A stretch of DNA of 64,000 bases. Source: 66-474 sp035688305 (lineage in GTDB: Bacteria > Pseudomonadota > Gammaproteobacteria > Xanthomonadales > Rhodanobacteraceae). The translations under genes and the position numbers were made by a program. Numbering within the stretch: position 1 is the stretch's first letter; every line of letters starts with the position of its first letter. Location of the stretch: contig DASSNC010000013.1 in assembly GCA_035688305.1 (NCBI GenBank), positions 7,807 through 71,806 on the forward strand, read 5' to 3'. The notes below the pieces were generated by a model. It was not told where the DNA came from. It made no database searches and saw only the letters and a program-made list of their open reading frames with translations. This document shows positions 33,931 to 44,555 of this stretch, one piece after another.

Positions 33931-33941
33931 GTCGATCGCCT

Positions 33942-34658
33942 CTAGCTTGCCCGCACTTCGGAGTGTGCGCGGGCCGGCGGTGGCTCCATCTGCATCTGCC
34001 GATGCAGCACCGAGGAAAATTCTTCCTGGAAGGTGTCGTAGCGCACGGTGAGGCGTTCGAGCCGGGTGGAGTAGCGGTTGTACGCCCACACAGCCGGAAT
34101 GGCGGCGAACAGGCCCATCGCGGTTGCCACCAATGCTTCGGAAATACCCGGCGCAACGGTCGCAATCGTGGCCTGCTTCAAACTGCCCAAGCCCTGGAAC
34201 GCCACCATGATGCCCCAGACCGTTCCGAACAACCCGACGTAGGTGCTGATCGAGCCGACGTTGGCGAGGTATTCGAGGTTGCTTTCAAGTTTCTCGACTT
34301 CGCGCGTGCCGGCCACGCGCATCGCGCGCTCGGACGCTTCCAGCACCGCGCGCCGGTCTTCGCCGCCGCGCTGGCGCTGGCGCACGAATTCACGGAATCC
34401 GGATTCGAACACGGCCGCAAGACCGCCCGCGTCGCCTGCCCGCTTGCCGATTTCGCGAAACAGCGCGGCGAGGTCGATGCCCGACCAGAAGCGTTCCTCG
34501 AAGCCGTCGGCGTCACGCGTGGCAGCGTCCAGCATTGCCTTCTTGCGGAAGATGATGACCCACGACGAGAACGAGAACACGACCAGGATCGCGAGCACGA
34601 TCTTCACCGGCCAACTGGCGTGCAACACAAGGTCGAAGATGTTGATGGAGCCGTTCAT
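33942..34658 (-). CDS. tolQ: TolQ, MotA/ExbB-type proton channel subunit
   Basis: 238 aa with three membrane helices (about 15-38, 136-158, 170-192). The conserved channel segments are VGLFGTVWGIMVAFQGLG and GISEALVATAMGLFAAIPAV. A large cytoplasmic loop lies between helices 1 and 2. TolQ and TolR convert the proton gradient into movement of TolA. The stop is 11 bp before tolR; the start overlaps the ybgC stop as ATGA. Confidence 0.97.
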   Translation of the reverse strand: MNGSINIFDLVLHASWPVKIVLAILVVFSFSSWVIIFRKKAMLDAATRDADGFEERFWSGIDLAALFREIGKRAGDAGGLAAVFESGFREFVRQRQRGGEDRRAVLEASERAMRVAGTREVEKLESNLEYLANVGSISTYVGLFGTVWGIMVAFQGLGSLKQATIATVAPGISEALVATAMGLFAAIPAVWAYNRYSTRLERLTVRYDTFQEEFSSVLHRQMQMEPPPARAHSEVRAS

Positions 34659-35107
34659 GCGTGCGGGTTTCCTTGTTCAATCAATGCCGCAACATCGGGG
34701 GGAATCCTTGCGGGCGCGAAAGCCGTGGCGTCGACGCAGGCGATGCGCACGTCCGCGCGCGCCAGCGTGACAGCGTCGGCGGCGCGCACGATGGTCTGCG
34801 CGAGGTCGAGGCTGGCACCGCGCAAGCGTACCGGCAGCACCGTCGTATCCAACTCGTCGTCGAGCCGCGCGGGCTTGTCGAAGGCGATGTCGAGCTCGCG
34901 TACCACGAAGACCACGCCATACGTTTCGCGCAACGCCTGTTGTCCCAATCCACACGCACGCACCCACTCGGTGCGCGCGCGCTCCAGAAACCTGAGGTAA
35001 CCGGCGTGGTACACCACGCCGCCCGCATCGGTATCTTCCCAGTAAACCCGTGTCCGCCAACTGAATGCCGTGCGTGCGTCCAAACCTGGGTCAGGGTGGA
35101 ATTTCAT
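34655..35107 (-). CDS. ybgC: YbgC acyl-CoA thioesterase (hot-dog fold)
   Basis: 150 aa. The catalytic motif VYWEDTDAGGVVYHAGYLRF carries the active Asp; WVRACGL and VVRELDIAFDKPARLDDEL continue the 4-hydroxybenzoyl-CoA thioesterase family pattern. In other gammaproteobacteria YbgC hydrolyses acyl-CoA or acyl-ACP and is the first gene of the tol-pal operon, as here. The N-terminal dozen residues are variable. Confidence 0.94.
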   Translation of the reverse strand: MKFHPDPGLDARTAFSWRTRVYWEDTDAGGVVYHAGYLRFLERARTEWVRACGLGQQALRETYGVVFVVRELDIAFDKPARLDDELDTTVLPVRLRGASLDLAQTIVRAADAVTLARADVRIACVDATAFAPARIPPDVAALIEQGNPHA

Positions 35108-35174
35108 TTGGCACCCTGCGCGTCGGAGAATCGGCTTGAAAACTCACTCTGATGCCTGCTCTTGATCTGAAAAC

Positions 35175-36236
35175 TCACTCCGACTCCTTCCTTTCGACCG
35201 CGTCATCGTCGAACAGGTTCAGCGCAGCGTCGGCGCCGTGTGGCGGCTTCAACCCGAAGTACCGCCAGGCCTTGTGGGTGGCGGTGCGTCCGCGTGCGGT
35301 GCGTGCCATCAGGCCTTGCTGGATCAAGTACGGTTCCAGCACGTCCTCGATGGTGTCGCGATCCTCGGCCAGCGCTGCGGCCAGCGATTCCACGCCCACC
35401 GGACCGCCGTCGAATTGTTCCAGTATCAGGCGCAACAAGCGGCGATCGAGCTCGTCGTAACCGCCCGCGTCCACCCTCAGCATTTCCAGCGCCGCGGATG
35501 CCGCGGCCCGGGTGATGCGCCCGCCCGCGCGCACTTCCGCGTAGTCGCGTGCGCGGCGCAACAGCCGGTTGGCGATGCGCGGGGTGCCGCGCGAACGCCG
35601 CGCGATCTCGCGCGCACCGTCGTCATCGCAGGGAATATCAAGGATGCGCGCCGAACGCGCCACGATCGTTGCCAGATCGTCCGCGCTGTAGAACTCCAGC
35701 CGGTGCACGATGCCGAAGCGATCGCGCAGCGGCGAGGTGAGCATGCCGGCGCGGGTGGTGGCGCCGACCAGTGTAAACGGCGGCAGGTCCAGCTTGATCG
35801 AACGCGCGGCCGGGCCTTCGCCCAGCATGATGTCGATCTGGAAATCCTCCAGCGCCGGGTACAGCACTTCCTCGACCACCGGCGAGAGGCGATGGATCTC
35901 GTCGATGAACAGCACATCGCGCGGCTGCAGGTTGGTGAGCAGCGCGGCCAGATCACCGGCGCGCTCCAGCACCGGTCCCGAGGTCGAGCGCAGGTTCACG
36001 CCGAGTTCGTTGGCGACGACGTGGCTGATCGTGGTCTTGCCGAGTCCCGGCGGCCCGAACACCAGCACGTGGTCGAGCGCCTCGCCGCGTTTCTTCGCGG
36101 CTTCGATCGACAAGGCCAGCTGCTCACGCATCGTCGCCTGGCCGACGTATTCGGCCAGCGTGCGTGGCCGGACGCTGGCTTCGACCACTTGTTCGGCCGG
36201 ACTTTCGCTGGCGTCGACGACGCGGGGTTCACTCAT
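35175..36236 (-). CDS. ruvB: Holliday junction branch-migration ATPase RuvB
   Basis: 353 aa from ATG 36236. Walker A GPPGLGKTT and Walker B LFIDEIHRL, sensor 1 LVGATTRAG and the Arg finger region PLRDRFGI are all present, followed by the winged-helix DNA domain (GLMARTARGRTATHKAWRYF). The N-terminal RPRTLAEYVGQ is the usual RuvB start. The RuvAB motor moves Holliday junctions before RuvC cuts. It is separated from ruvA by the kup gene. About 67 bp lie between it and ybgC. Confidence 0.97.
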   Translation of the reverse strand: MSEPRVVDASESPAEQVVEASVRPRTLAEYVGQATMREQLALSIEAAKKRGEALDHVLVFGPPGLGKTTISHVVANELGVNLRSTSGPVLERAGDLAALLTNLQPRDVLFIDEIHRLSPVVEEVLYPALEDFQIDIMLGEGPAARSIKLDLPPFTLVGATTRAGMLTSPLRDRFGIVHRLEFYSADDLATIVARSARILDIPCDDDGAREIARRSRGTPRIANRLLRRARDYAEVRAGGRITRAAASAALEMLRVDAGGYDELDRRLLRLILEQFDGGPVGVESLAAALAEDRDTIEDVLEPYLIQQGLMARTARGRTATHKAWRYFGLKPPHGADAALNLFDDDAVERKESE

Positions 36237-36475
36237 GCGCTGATTATGCCGGAACGGGCTTCGATGGCGTATGTCGCAGCGATCCGGCGCCCGCATGTGC
36301 CGATGCGGAAGCCGCGCAGCGGCTGACGCGGTGAAGCACCTGGCGCGGTTTCGCCGCCACCGCTTGCCGGCACTGCGATCGCAGGAGCGGGCGCGAACAG
36401 CAGCGCCAACCCAAAGGGCCTGCGCCATGGAGGGTGCGGGCAACCCGTGGCAGGATGCCCTGCTTCGCAGATCGA

Positions 36476-38380
36476 CTAGATTTCGACCTGTGCGCCAAGC
36501 TCGATCAGGCGATTGCCGGGGATACTGAAGAACGCGGTGGCCGGCAGCGCGTTGCGCGCGAGAAAGGCGAACAGCTTGTCGCGCCACAGCGCCATGCCGG
36601 GACGATTGGTGGCGACGATGGTTTCGCGCGACAGGAAGAACGTAGCGTCCATCATCTTGATGTCGAGGCCACCCTTCGCGCAGGCATGCACCGCTTCGGG
36701 TACGTTCGGGTCCTCGGCAAAGCCGAAGCGCAGCGTCAGCCGATGGAAATCGTGTCCGAGGTCTTCCAGTGAGAGCCGCTCATCCGGATCGGCAAAGGGC
36801 GTTTCCAGGGTATCCACGGTCAGGATCACGTTGCGCTTGTGCAGCACCTTGTTGTGCTTGAGGTTGTGCAACAAGGCGTGCGGCACGGCATCGGGGTCGC
36901 TGACCAGGAAAATCGCGGTGCCCTCCACCCGCGTCGGCGGGTGCTCGGCGATGTTGACGATGAACGGCTCCAGCGCGAGACCGCCGTGCTTGAGTTGCCG
37001 CAGCACCAGCTCGCGCCCGCGCCGCCAGGTCGTGAGCACGGTGAACACCGCCATCGCCAGCACCAGCGGAAACCAGCCACCATCGAGGATCTTGAGGGTG
37101 TTGGCGCCGAAAAACGCAAGGTCCACGGTCAGCAACGCCAACCCCAGCAACGCGACCAGCGCCGGATTCCATTTCCACATCCGCCACGCCACGATCAGGA
37201 ACAGCGTGGTGTCGATGGTCATGCTGCCGGTCACCGCGATGCCGTAGGCGCCGGCCAGCGCGTTGGACGAACCGAACCCGACCACCACCAGCACCACCAT
37301 GATCAGCAGGATGCGGTTGATCCACGGCAGGTAGATCTGGCCGATTTCCTCGTTCGAGGTATGCACCACCGGCATGCGTGGCAGGAAGCCGAGCTGGATC
37401 GCCTGGCGCGTGATCGAAAAGGTGCCGGAAATCACCGCCTGCGACGCGATGATCGCGGCGGCCGTGGCCAGCACGATCATCGGATACAGGCCCCACGTCG
37501 GTACCGCGAGAAAAAACGGGTTGCTGGCCGCTTCCGGATGATGCAGGAGCAACGCGCCCTGGCCGAAGTAATTGAGCAGAAGGCCCGGCATCACCACGAA
37601 GTACCAGGCCCTCAAGATGGCCTGGCGGCCGAAGTGCCCCATGTCGGCGTACAGCGCCTCGGCGCCGGTGACGCACAGCACCACCGCGCCCAGCACCAGG
37701 AAGCCGCCCGTGCCGTGATGCAGGAAAAAGTTGATGCCGTACCAGGGGTTGAGCGCCCGCAACACCAAGGGGTGCTGCACGATGTTGTACACGCCGATTG
37801 CGCCCAGCGCCACAAACCACAGCACCGTTACGGGACCGAAGATGCCGCCGACCCGACCCGTGCCGTGCTTCTGGATCCAGAACAGCGCCAGCAGCACCAG
37901 CACCGTCAGCGGCACCACCCAGTGCGCGAGCTGGGGCGCCGCCACTTCCAGACCTTCGATCGCGGACAGCGTGGTAATCGATGGCGTGATCACGCCGTCG
38001 CCGAAAAACAGCGCGGCACCCAGCACCGCCGCCAGCGCCACCAGCTTCCGGGTATGCGGATGATCGCGCGTGGCACGCTGGGCCAGCGCCATCATCGCCA
38101 TGATGCCGCCCTCGCCCTTGTTGTCGGCGCGCATGATCAGGGTGATGTACTTGACCGCCACCACGATCACCAGCGTCCACACCACCAGCGAGAGCACGCC
38201 AAGGATATTGAACGGATGCGGCGCCATGCCATGCGGGCCACTGAAGGCCTCGCTCATCGTGTACAGCGGGCTGGTACCGATGTCGCCGAACACGACGCCG
38301 ATCGCGCCGATCACCATCATGCGCAGGGCCTTCTTGTCCCCGCCGGTATTCGTGGTTTCGTCGGCCTTGGTATTCATCAT
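36476..38380 (-). CDS. kup: low-affinity potassium transporter Kup
   Basis: 634 aa. The N-terminal signature is GVVFGDIGTSPLYTMSEAF, followed by twelve membrane helices and the long soluble C-terminal region of about 180 residues. ALFFGDGVITPSITTLSAIEG is the typical Kup selectivity segment. It takes up K+ with protons, chiefly at low pH. Its ATG overlaps the ruvA stop (ATGA), so it is coupled to ruvA. The 239 bp between its stop and ruvB hold no gene I can see. Confidence 0.95.
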   Translation of the reverse strand: MMNTKADETTNTGGDKKALRMMVIGAIGVVFGDIGTSPLYTMSEAFSGPHGMAPHPFNILGVLSLVVWTLVIVVAVKYITLIMRADNKGEGGIMAMMALAQRATRDHPHTRKLVALAAVLGAALFFGDGVITPSITTLSAIEGLEVAAPQLAHWVVPLTVLVLLALFWIQKHGTGRVGGIFGPVTVLWFVALGAIGVYNIVQHPLVLRALNPWYGINFFLHHGTGGFLVLGAVVLCVTGAEALYADMGHFGRQAILRAWYFVVMPGLLLNYFGQGALLLHHPEAASNPFFLAVPTWGLYPMIVLATAAAIIASQAVISGTFSITRQAIQLGFLPRMPVVHTSNEEIGQIYLPWINRILLIMVVLVVVGFGSSNALAGAYGIAVTGSMTIDTTLFLIVAWRMWKWNPALVALLGLALLTVDLAFFGANTLKILDGGWFPLVLAMAVFTVLTTWRRGRELVLRQLKHGGLALEPFIVNIAEHPPTRVEGTAIFLVSDPDAVPHALLHNLKHNKVLHKRNVILTVDTLETPFADPDERLSLEDLGHDFHRLTLRFGFAEDPNVPEAVHACAKGGLDIKMMDATFFLSRETIVATNRPGMALWRDKLFAFLARNALPATAFFSIPGNRLIELGAQVEI

Positions 38381-38967
38381 CGCCCCAGTGCCGCGCGCAG
38401 CGCCTTGCGGATGATCGCCTCGGCGTCGTCGCCGTCGGCCGCGGCCGCGGCGGCCAGCCGCGCCGCCTCGGTGGATTTGTAGCCAAGCTGCTGCAGCGCC
38501 GCTTCGGCCTCGCCGCGCGGATCGCGCGGAACCTGCGCCGGCGCACCGGGCACGGTCCCCGGGGTCACCGTCACGCGATCGCGCAATTCCACCACGATGC
38601 GTTCGGCGGTCTTCTTGCCGATGCCGGGAATGCGGGTCAGCGCGGCCACGTCACCGGCCTGCACCAGGCGTGCGAATTCGTTGGTCGACACGCCGGACAG
38701 CACCGCCAACGCAATCCGCGCACCGATGCCCGACACCTTCTGCAGGTTGCGGAACAGCGCGCGTTCGTCCTCGCGCAAAAAGCCGTACAGCGCAACAGTG
38801 TCTTCCTTGTGTGCGTAATGCGTCAGCAACGTGACTTCGCGGCCGACTTCGGGCAGGTCGTACAACGTGGACATCGGTACTTCCAGTTCATAGCCGACGC
38901 CGCCAACCTCGATGAGCACCCAGGGCGGGCGCTTGCTGACCAGCATTCCGCGCAGGCGGCCGATCAT
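38377..38967 (-). CDS. ruvA: Holliday junction DNA helicase subunit RuvA
   Basis: 196 aa from ATG 38967. Starts MIGRLRG followed by the OB-fold domain I (GVGYELEVPMSTLYDLP), the helix-hairpin-helix domain II (LQKVSGIGARIALAVLSG, LTRIPGIGKKTAERIVVELR) and a C-terminal domain III (EAALQQLGYKSTEAARL) that binds RuvB. A short upstream extension to 38982 is possible. It lies directly after ruvC (4-bp overlap). Confidence 0.97.
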   Translation of the reverse strand: MIGRLRGMLVSKRPPWVLIEVGGVGYELEVPMSTLYDLPEVGREVTLLTHYAHKEDTVALYGFLREDERALFRNLQKVSGIGARIALAVLSGVSTNEFARLVQAGDVAALTRIPGIGKKTAERIVVELRDRVTVTPGTVPGAPAQVPRDPRGEAEAALQQLGYKSTEAARLAAAAAADGDDAEAIIRKALRAALGR

Positions 38968-39554
38968 CGCCGCCGCCCCCACGCCGCGGCGCCAATGCCG
39001 GTGCGCGCCTCGCTCGCACGCATGTGCGCATGCGTGATCGCGATGGCCAGCGCGTCGGCCGCATCGGCCTGCAACGGTTCATGCAAATTCAACAGGATCC
39101 CCACCATATGCTGTACCTGTTCCTTGCCCGCGTGGCCCTTGCCGACCACGGCCTGCTTGATCGCGTTCGGCGCATATTCGCTGACCGGCAGGCCGTGCCC
39201 GACCGCCGCGCAAATCGCGGCCCCGCGCGCCTGTCCCAGCTTCAGCGCGGAGTCGGCGTTCTTGGCCATGAACACGCGCTCGATCGCAGCCTCGGCCGGC
39301 GTCTGCGCGTCGATGATGCCGGAAAGCTCGTCGTAGATACGTTTCAGGCGCAATGGAAACGTTTCCTCGCCACCCACCTGCAGCGTCGCGCGGAACACGC
39401 AACGCAGTTTCCCCGTGGCATCGGCCTCGATGATACCGACACCGGTGCGCTGGCTGCCCGGATCGATCCCGAGGATGCGGATGGGGCCGGGATCCGGGAT
39501 CCGGGACCCGGGACCCGATACACACGAATGCGGAGCAGATGTTTGCGGCTTCAT
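38964..39554 (-). CDS. ruvC: Holliday junction resolvase RuvC
   Basis: 196 aa from ATG 39554, the only usable start close enough. The RNase H fold begins ILGIDPGSQRTGVGII (first acidic residue Asp), continues AAIERVFMAKNADSALKLGQ (second, Glu) and ends QADAADALAIAITH (third and fourth, Asp). Before ILGID there is an unusual extension of about 25 residues, part of which (GSRIPDPG) is encoded by a CCGGGAY heptamer array. Normal RuvC starts almost at that point. RuvC cuts Holliday junctions symmetrically. Confidence 0.95.
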   Translation of the reverse strand: MKPQTSAPHSCVSGPGSRIPDPGPIRILGIDPGSQRTGVGIIEADATGKLRCVFRATLQVGGEETFPLRLKRIYDELSGIIDAQTPAEAAIERVFMAKNADSALKLGQARGAAICAAVGHGLPVSEYAPNAIKQAVVGKGHAGKEQVQHMVGILLNLHEPLQADAADALAIAITHAHMRASEARTGIGAAAWGRRR

Positions 39555-39649
39555 CGGGATCCGGCAAGCGTGCCATGCACCTCTGGGCCGAACCGTTGCA
39601 CGCCGCGCGACCGGTCTCGCGGTCCCGGGTACCGGGCGCCGGGTATCCG
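39487..39649. repeat. Two opposing heptamer arrays around the ruvC start
   Basis: 39487-39514 is four head-to-tail CCGGGAY units inside the ruvC N-terminal codons. 39622-39649 holds three to four units of the complementary type (GTCCCGG, GTACCGG, GCGCCGG, GTATCCG) just before the yebC stop. They face each other across about 107 bp. Short GGGATC-type tandem repeats are familiar from xanthomonad intergenic DNA. Confidence 0.6.
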
Positions 39650-39651
39650 CT

Positions 39652-40371
39652 TCATTGCGGCAGATCCGCGTTGCTGTATACATTCTGCACGTCGTCCAGC
39701 TCGTCCAGGCGCGCGAGCAGACCCTGCACCGATTCGATCTGGTCGGGGCTCACCGGCACGTCCAGCTCCGCGCGCATGGTGACTTCGGAGTGCTCGGGTT
39801 TCAGTCCCGCAGCGATCATGGCATCGCGGACGGCATCGAAGGTTTCCGGCGTGGTGATGACGTCGATCTGGCCATCTTCCGGCCACACCTTCACGTCCTC
39901 GGCACCGGCTTCGATGGCGGCATCGGTGATTTTTTCCTCGTCGGCACCCTGCTCGTACGAGAGCACGCCGATCCTGTTGAACAGGTAGGCCACCGAACCG
40001 TCGGTGCCGAGGTTGCCGCCAAACTTCGTGAATGCGTGACGCACGTCGGAAATGGTGCGTTGGCGATTGTCGGTGACGCATTCGACCAGCACCGCGATAC
40101 CGCCAGGCGCGTAGCCTTCGAAATGCAATTCCTCGTAGGTGACGCCTTCGAGTTCGCCGGTCGCCTTCTTGATGGCGCGGTCGATGTTGTCTTTCGGCAT
40201 CGACGCCACGATGGCCTTGTCGACCGCCGTGCGCAGCCGCGCATTGCCGTTGACGTCACCGCCGCCGGCGCGCGCCGCGACCATGATCTCGCGAACCAGT
40301 TTGGTGAACATCTGGCCGCGCTTGGCGTCTTGCGCGTTCTTGCGGCCTGCGATGGAAGGACCCCTGCCCAT
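39652..40371 (-). CDS. yebC: YebC/PmpR family protein (transcription/translation factor)
   Basis: 239 aa from ATG 40371. Starts MGRGPSIAGRKNAQDAKRGQ, the invariant TACO1/YebC beginning, followed by LVREIMVAARAGGGDVNGNA, YEELHFEGYAPGGIAVLVEC and the third domain. Members were described as DNA-binding regulators and more recently as factors that help translation of difficult proline runs. It precedes ruvC in the conserved yebC-ruvCAB order. Another in-frame Met lies at 40389. Confidence 0.97.
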   Translation of the reverse strand: MGRGPSIAGRKNAQDAKRGQMFTKLVREIMVAARAGGGDVNGNARLRTAVDKAIVASMPKDNIDRAIKKATGELEGVTYEELHFEGYAPGGIAVLVECVTDNRQRTISDVRHAFTKFGGNLGTDGSVAYLFNRIGVLSYEQGADEEKITDAAIEAGAEDVKVWPEDGQIDVITTPETFDAVRDAMIAAGLKPEHSEVTMRAELDVPVSPDQIESVQGLLARLDELDDVQNVYSNADLPQ

Positions 40372-40513
40372 GAAAGTACCCAAGTTCAAAACGGAAGGTG
40401 ACGAATTCTACCGGGTCATCCCGCCAGCCGCCGCAAGCCCGCAACCGAAGCCGCCGTTGGACGTGGATGAACGCAGAAAGAGCGTCCGGCAAAAACAACA
40501 GCAAGAGCACTGA

Positions 40514-40581
40514 CCACGGATCCACACGGATGAACACGGATTTTTGCTGCCTGATCCGTGTCCATCCGTGAAAATCCGTGG
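40514..40581. repeat. CCACGGAT-type palindromic intergenic repeat
   Basis: Two 28-bp arms (40514-40541 and 40554-40581) are reverse complements at 24 of 28 positions, separated by 12 bp. Each arm is built from the repeated word CACGGAT (CCACGGATCCACACGGATGAACACGGAT). Related arms occur at 57372-57400 and 57518-57545. A further TATCCGCGG / TTATCCGCG run follows at about 40612-40640. It sits in the 289-bp gap between yebC and aspS. Confidence 0.75.
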
Positions 40582-40660
40582 CAAAGCTTTTCCTGATCGC
40601 CCCTGCGCCTCAGCAGTATCCGCGGTTATCCGCGTTGATCCGCGTCAAAACGCTCTTGCT

Positions 40661-42436
<1,776 letters not shown>

Positions 42437-42548
42437 TCGTCACGTCCCGAGGTGCCCTGCGCCAAGGCAGGGCAAAGCGGGAATGCTAAGTGGCGCCATG
42501 CTGCAGCGCAATAAGCCATGCAGGCTGGCGAGGTGCGGACAGCCGCAA

Positions 42549-44357
42549 TCAAGTCCGCTCGTGCGTGCGCGACATCAGCAGCATCTTGTCCGCGCGCCGC
42601 AGGGTCGATTCCAGCGGCTCACCGGATTCGCGTACCGCCCAGCCGAGCGAAAACGCGGCCGGCATGCCATCGCGCGCGGCGGCGGCGAGGCGATCGGCGA
42701 GTTCCTGCACGCCATCGGCGCTGGCGTGCGCGATGATGATGGCGAACTCGTCACCGCCGAGGCGCACCACGGCATCACCCGAGCCCGCCGACAACGTGAG
42801 CATGCTGGCCATCTCCTTGAGCAGCTCGTCGCCGCGCTCGCGCCCCTCGCTGGCGTTGATCTGGCGGAAATAGTCGACGTCGACGACGATGCAACCCCAG
42901 ACCTGGTCAGACTCCGCCTGCCACGCGAAGGCATCGAGATAGCGGCGGGTGCGACAGCCGGTCAGGGCGTCGCGCTTGTTCTGGTCGCGCATCCGCAATT
43001 CGTAACGGTGGCGCAGGGTGACGTCCTGGGCCGTGCCGAGCACGTACGGCGTGGGCTCGGCGTCGGGATAGCAGACGAACTGGTACTGCCAGACGCGACG
43101 CTCGCCGTTGCGCGAGGCCACGTGCAGGATGCCCGCGTCGCGGCGCAAGCTGCGCACGCGTTCCATGTAGTCCTTCCAGGTATCACGGGAGTCTTCGGGA
43201 ACGAAATCGGCAAGGCCACGCCCCAGCATGCCTTCGCGCTCGTAGCCCAGCGCGTCGGCGAGCGCGCCGTTCACGCGCAGCAACCGCCCGTCCAGGTCGT
43301 GCACCCACACCATGGTGAGGCCCGACTCCACCAGATCCTCGTAACGCGCGTTGCTGGCTTCGAGCGCCGCACGCGCCGCATGCAACTCGGAAACATCGCG
43401 CACCAGCATCAGCCGCGACGGCACGTCCTCGTGCGCGAGGTTGCCAATGTCGGTGAGCGTCGCGAAGGTTTCGCCGTCGGCCTTCTGGTGCCGCCAGGCA
43501 ACGCTGCCCGGGGCCACGGCCTGGCTGCCCTCGCCAAGATACTTGCGCACGCGATCGACTTCCTCGCGCGCGAACAGTTCCGGCAGGCGCATCCGCAGCA
43601 TCTGCGACTGGCTGTAGCCGTAGCAGCGTTCGGCAGCCATGTTGACCTTCAGGATGCGCAGGTCGCCACTTGCGAACACCACGACCGGCAGCGGATTGAG
43701 GTCGAACCAGGCACGCTGCTCGTCCGCGCGGCGGCGATTCAACTTCTGCAATTCCAGCTCGTCGGTGATGTCGCGCGCAGACCCGATCAGCCCGGTGATG
43801 CGTCCGCGCGCGTCGTGCAGCGGGCGCTTGGAGACCAGGAAGCTGCGCGTGCGTCCCCCCGCCACCGTCTGCGTCTCGCGGAACAGGGTCGGCAAGTCTC
43901 GTTCGAGGCATACGCGGTCGTTTTCCTCGAACGCCAGCGATTCGCGGCCGGGCCGCAATTCGCTGTCAGGCCGGCCGAGCACCCCGGCCGCGCTGCGCCC
44001 GATCAGTGCCGCCGCCGCTTCATTGACGTAACGGTACTGGTGCGAAAGATCCTTCACGAAGATCGGATCGGGTCCCTGCTCACACAGCAGTTGCGCAAGT
44101 TCGCCCACGCGTCGCATCCGCGACAGCGCCATGAACAACAGGATGCCCGTCCCGACCAGTGATACCAATCCGGCCAGGGGCAGCGCGATACCGAGCCAAC
44201 TGGTGGCCCAGACTTCCTCGTCCTTGGTGGCGAGCACCGCCAGGGCCACCGCCGGGACGACCAGCAATCCGATGGCCAGCCACCCGTACCAGCGCAAAGT
44301 CGCCCGTGCGCCGGGAACGGCGTCCAGGACTCCTTGCGATTTGGCCCGGCTTGCCAC
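42549..44357 (-). CDS. PAS-PAS-PAS-GGDEF diguanylate cyclase, membrane-bound
   Basis: 602 aa from a GTG start. Two N-terminal membrane helices (about 27-46 and 55-77), then three PAS domains (about 95-205, 215-320 and 335-425) and a C-terminal GGDEF domain with the intact active motif RLGGDEFAIII. The upstream inhibitory site RxxD is not present (GSGD in its place), so product inhibition through that site is not expected. It would make cyclic di-GMP in response to a signal sensed by the PAS domains. No EAL domain. Confidence 0.93.
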   Translation of the reverse strand: MASRAKSQGVLDAVPGARATLRWYGWLAIGLLVVPAVALAVLATKDEEVWATSWLGIALPLAGLVSLVGTGILLFMALSRMRRVGELAQLLCEQGPDPIFVKDLSHQYRYVNEAAAALIGRSAAGVLGRPDSELRPGRESLAFEENDRVCLERDLPTLFRETQTVAGGRTRSFLVSKRPLHDARGRITGLIGSARDITDELELQKLNRRRADEQRAWFDLNPLPVVVFASGDLRILKVNMAAERCYGYSQSQMLRMRLPELFAREEVDRVRKYLGEGSQAVAPGSVAWRHQKADGETFATLTDIGNLAHEDVPSRLMLVRDVSELHAARAALEASNARYEDLVESGLTMVWVHDLDGRLLRVNGALADALGYEREGMLGRGLADFVPEDSRDTWKDYMERVRSLRRDAGILHVASRNGERRVWQYQFVCYPDAEPTPYVLGTAQDVTLRHRYELRMRDQNKRDALTGCRTRRYLDAFAWQAESDQVWGCIVVDVDYFRQINASEGRERGDELLKEMASMLTLSAGSGDAVVRLGGDEFAIIIAHASADGVQELADRLAAAARDGMPAAFSLGWAVRESGEPLESTLRRADKMLLMSRTHERT

Positions 44358-44555
44358 GGTGCTTCCGACCTTGCATTCACAAGCCGCACAACGGCGCGGC
44401 GTTCACGACTATGGTGCAAGAGGCGTGCACAACAGCGCACACCGCATCGCGCGTCACAGTTGTTGACTGGAACGACTACGGTTTGTTGATGTGCGTCTCG
44501 GTTCGCGTGTGACGCAACTCCTATCGGACGGCCCGCAAGCGCGTGCCAACAGCCT

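Noticed and set aside
36237..36475. Gene between kup and ruvB
   Set aside because: Only an open extension of the ruvB frame is present; no start, motif or ribosome site was found.
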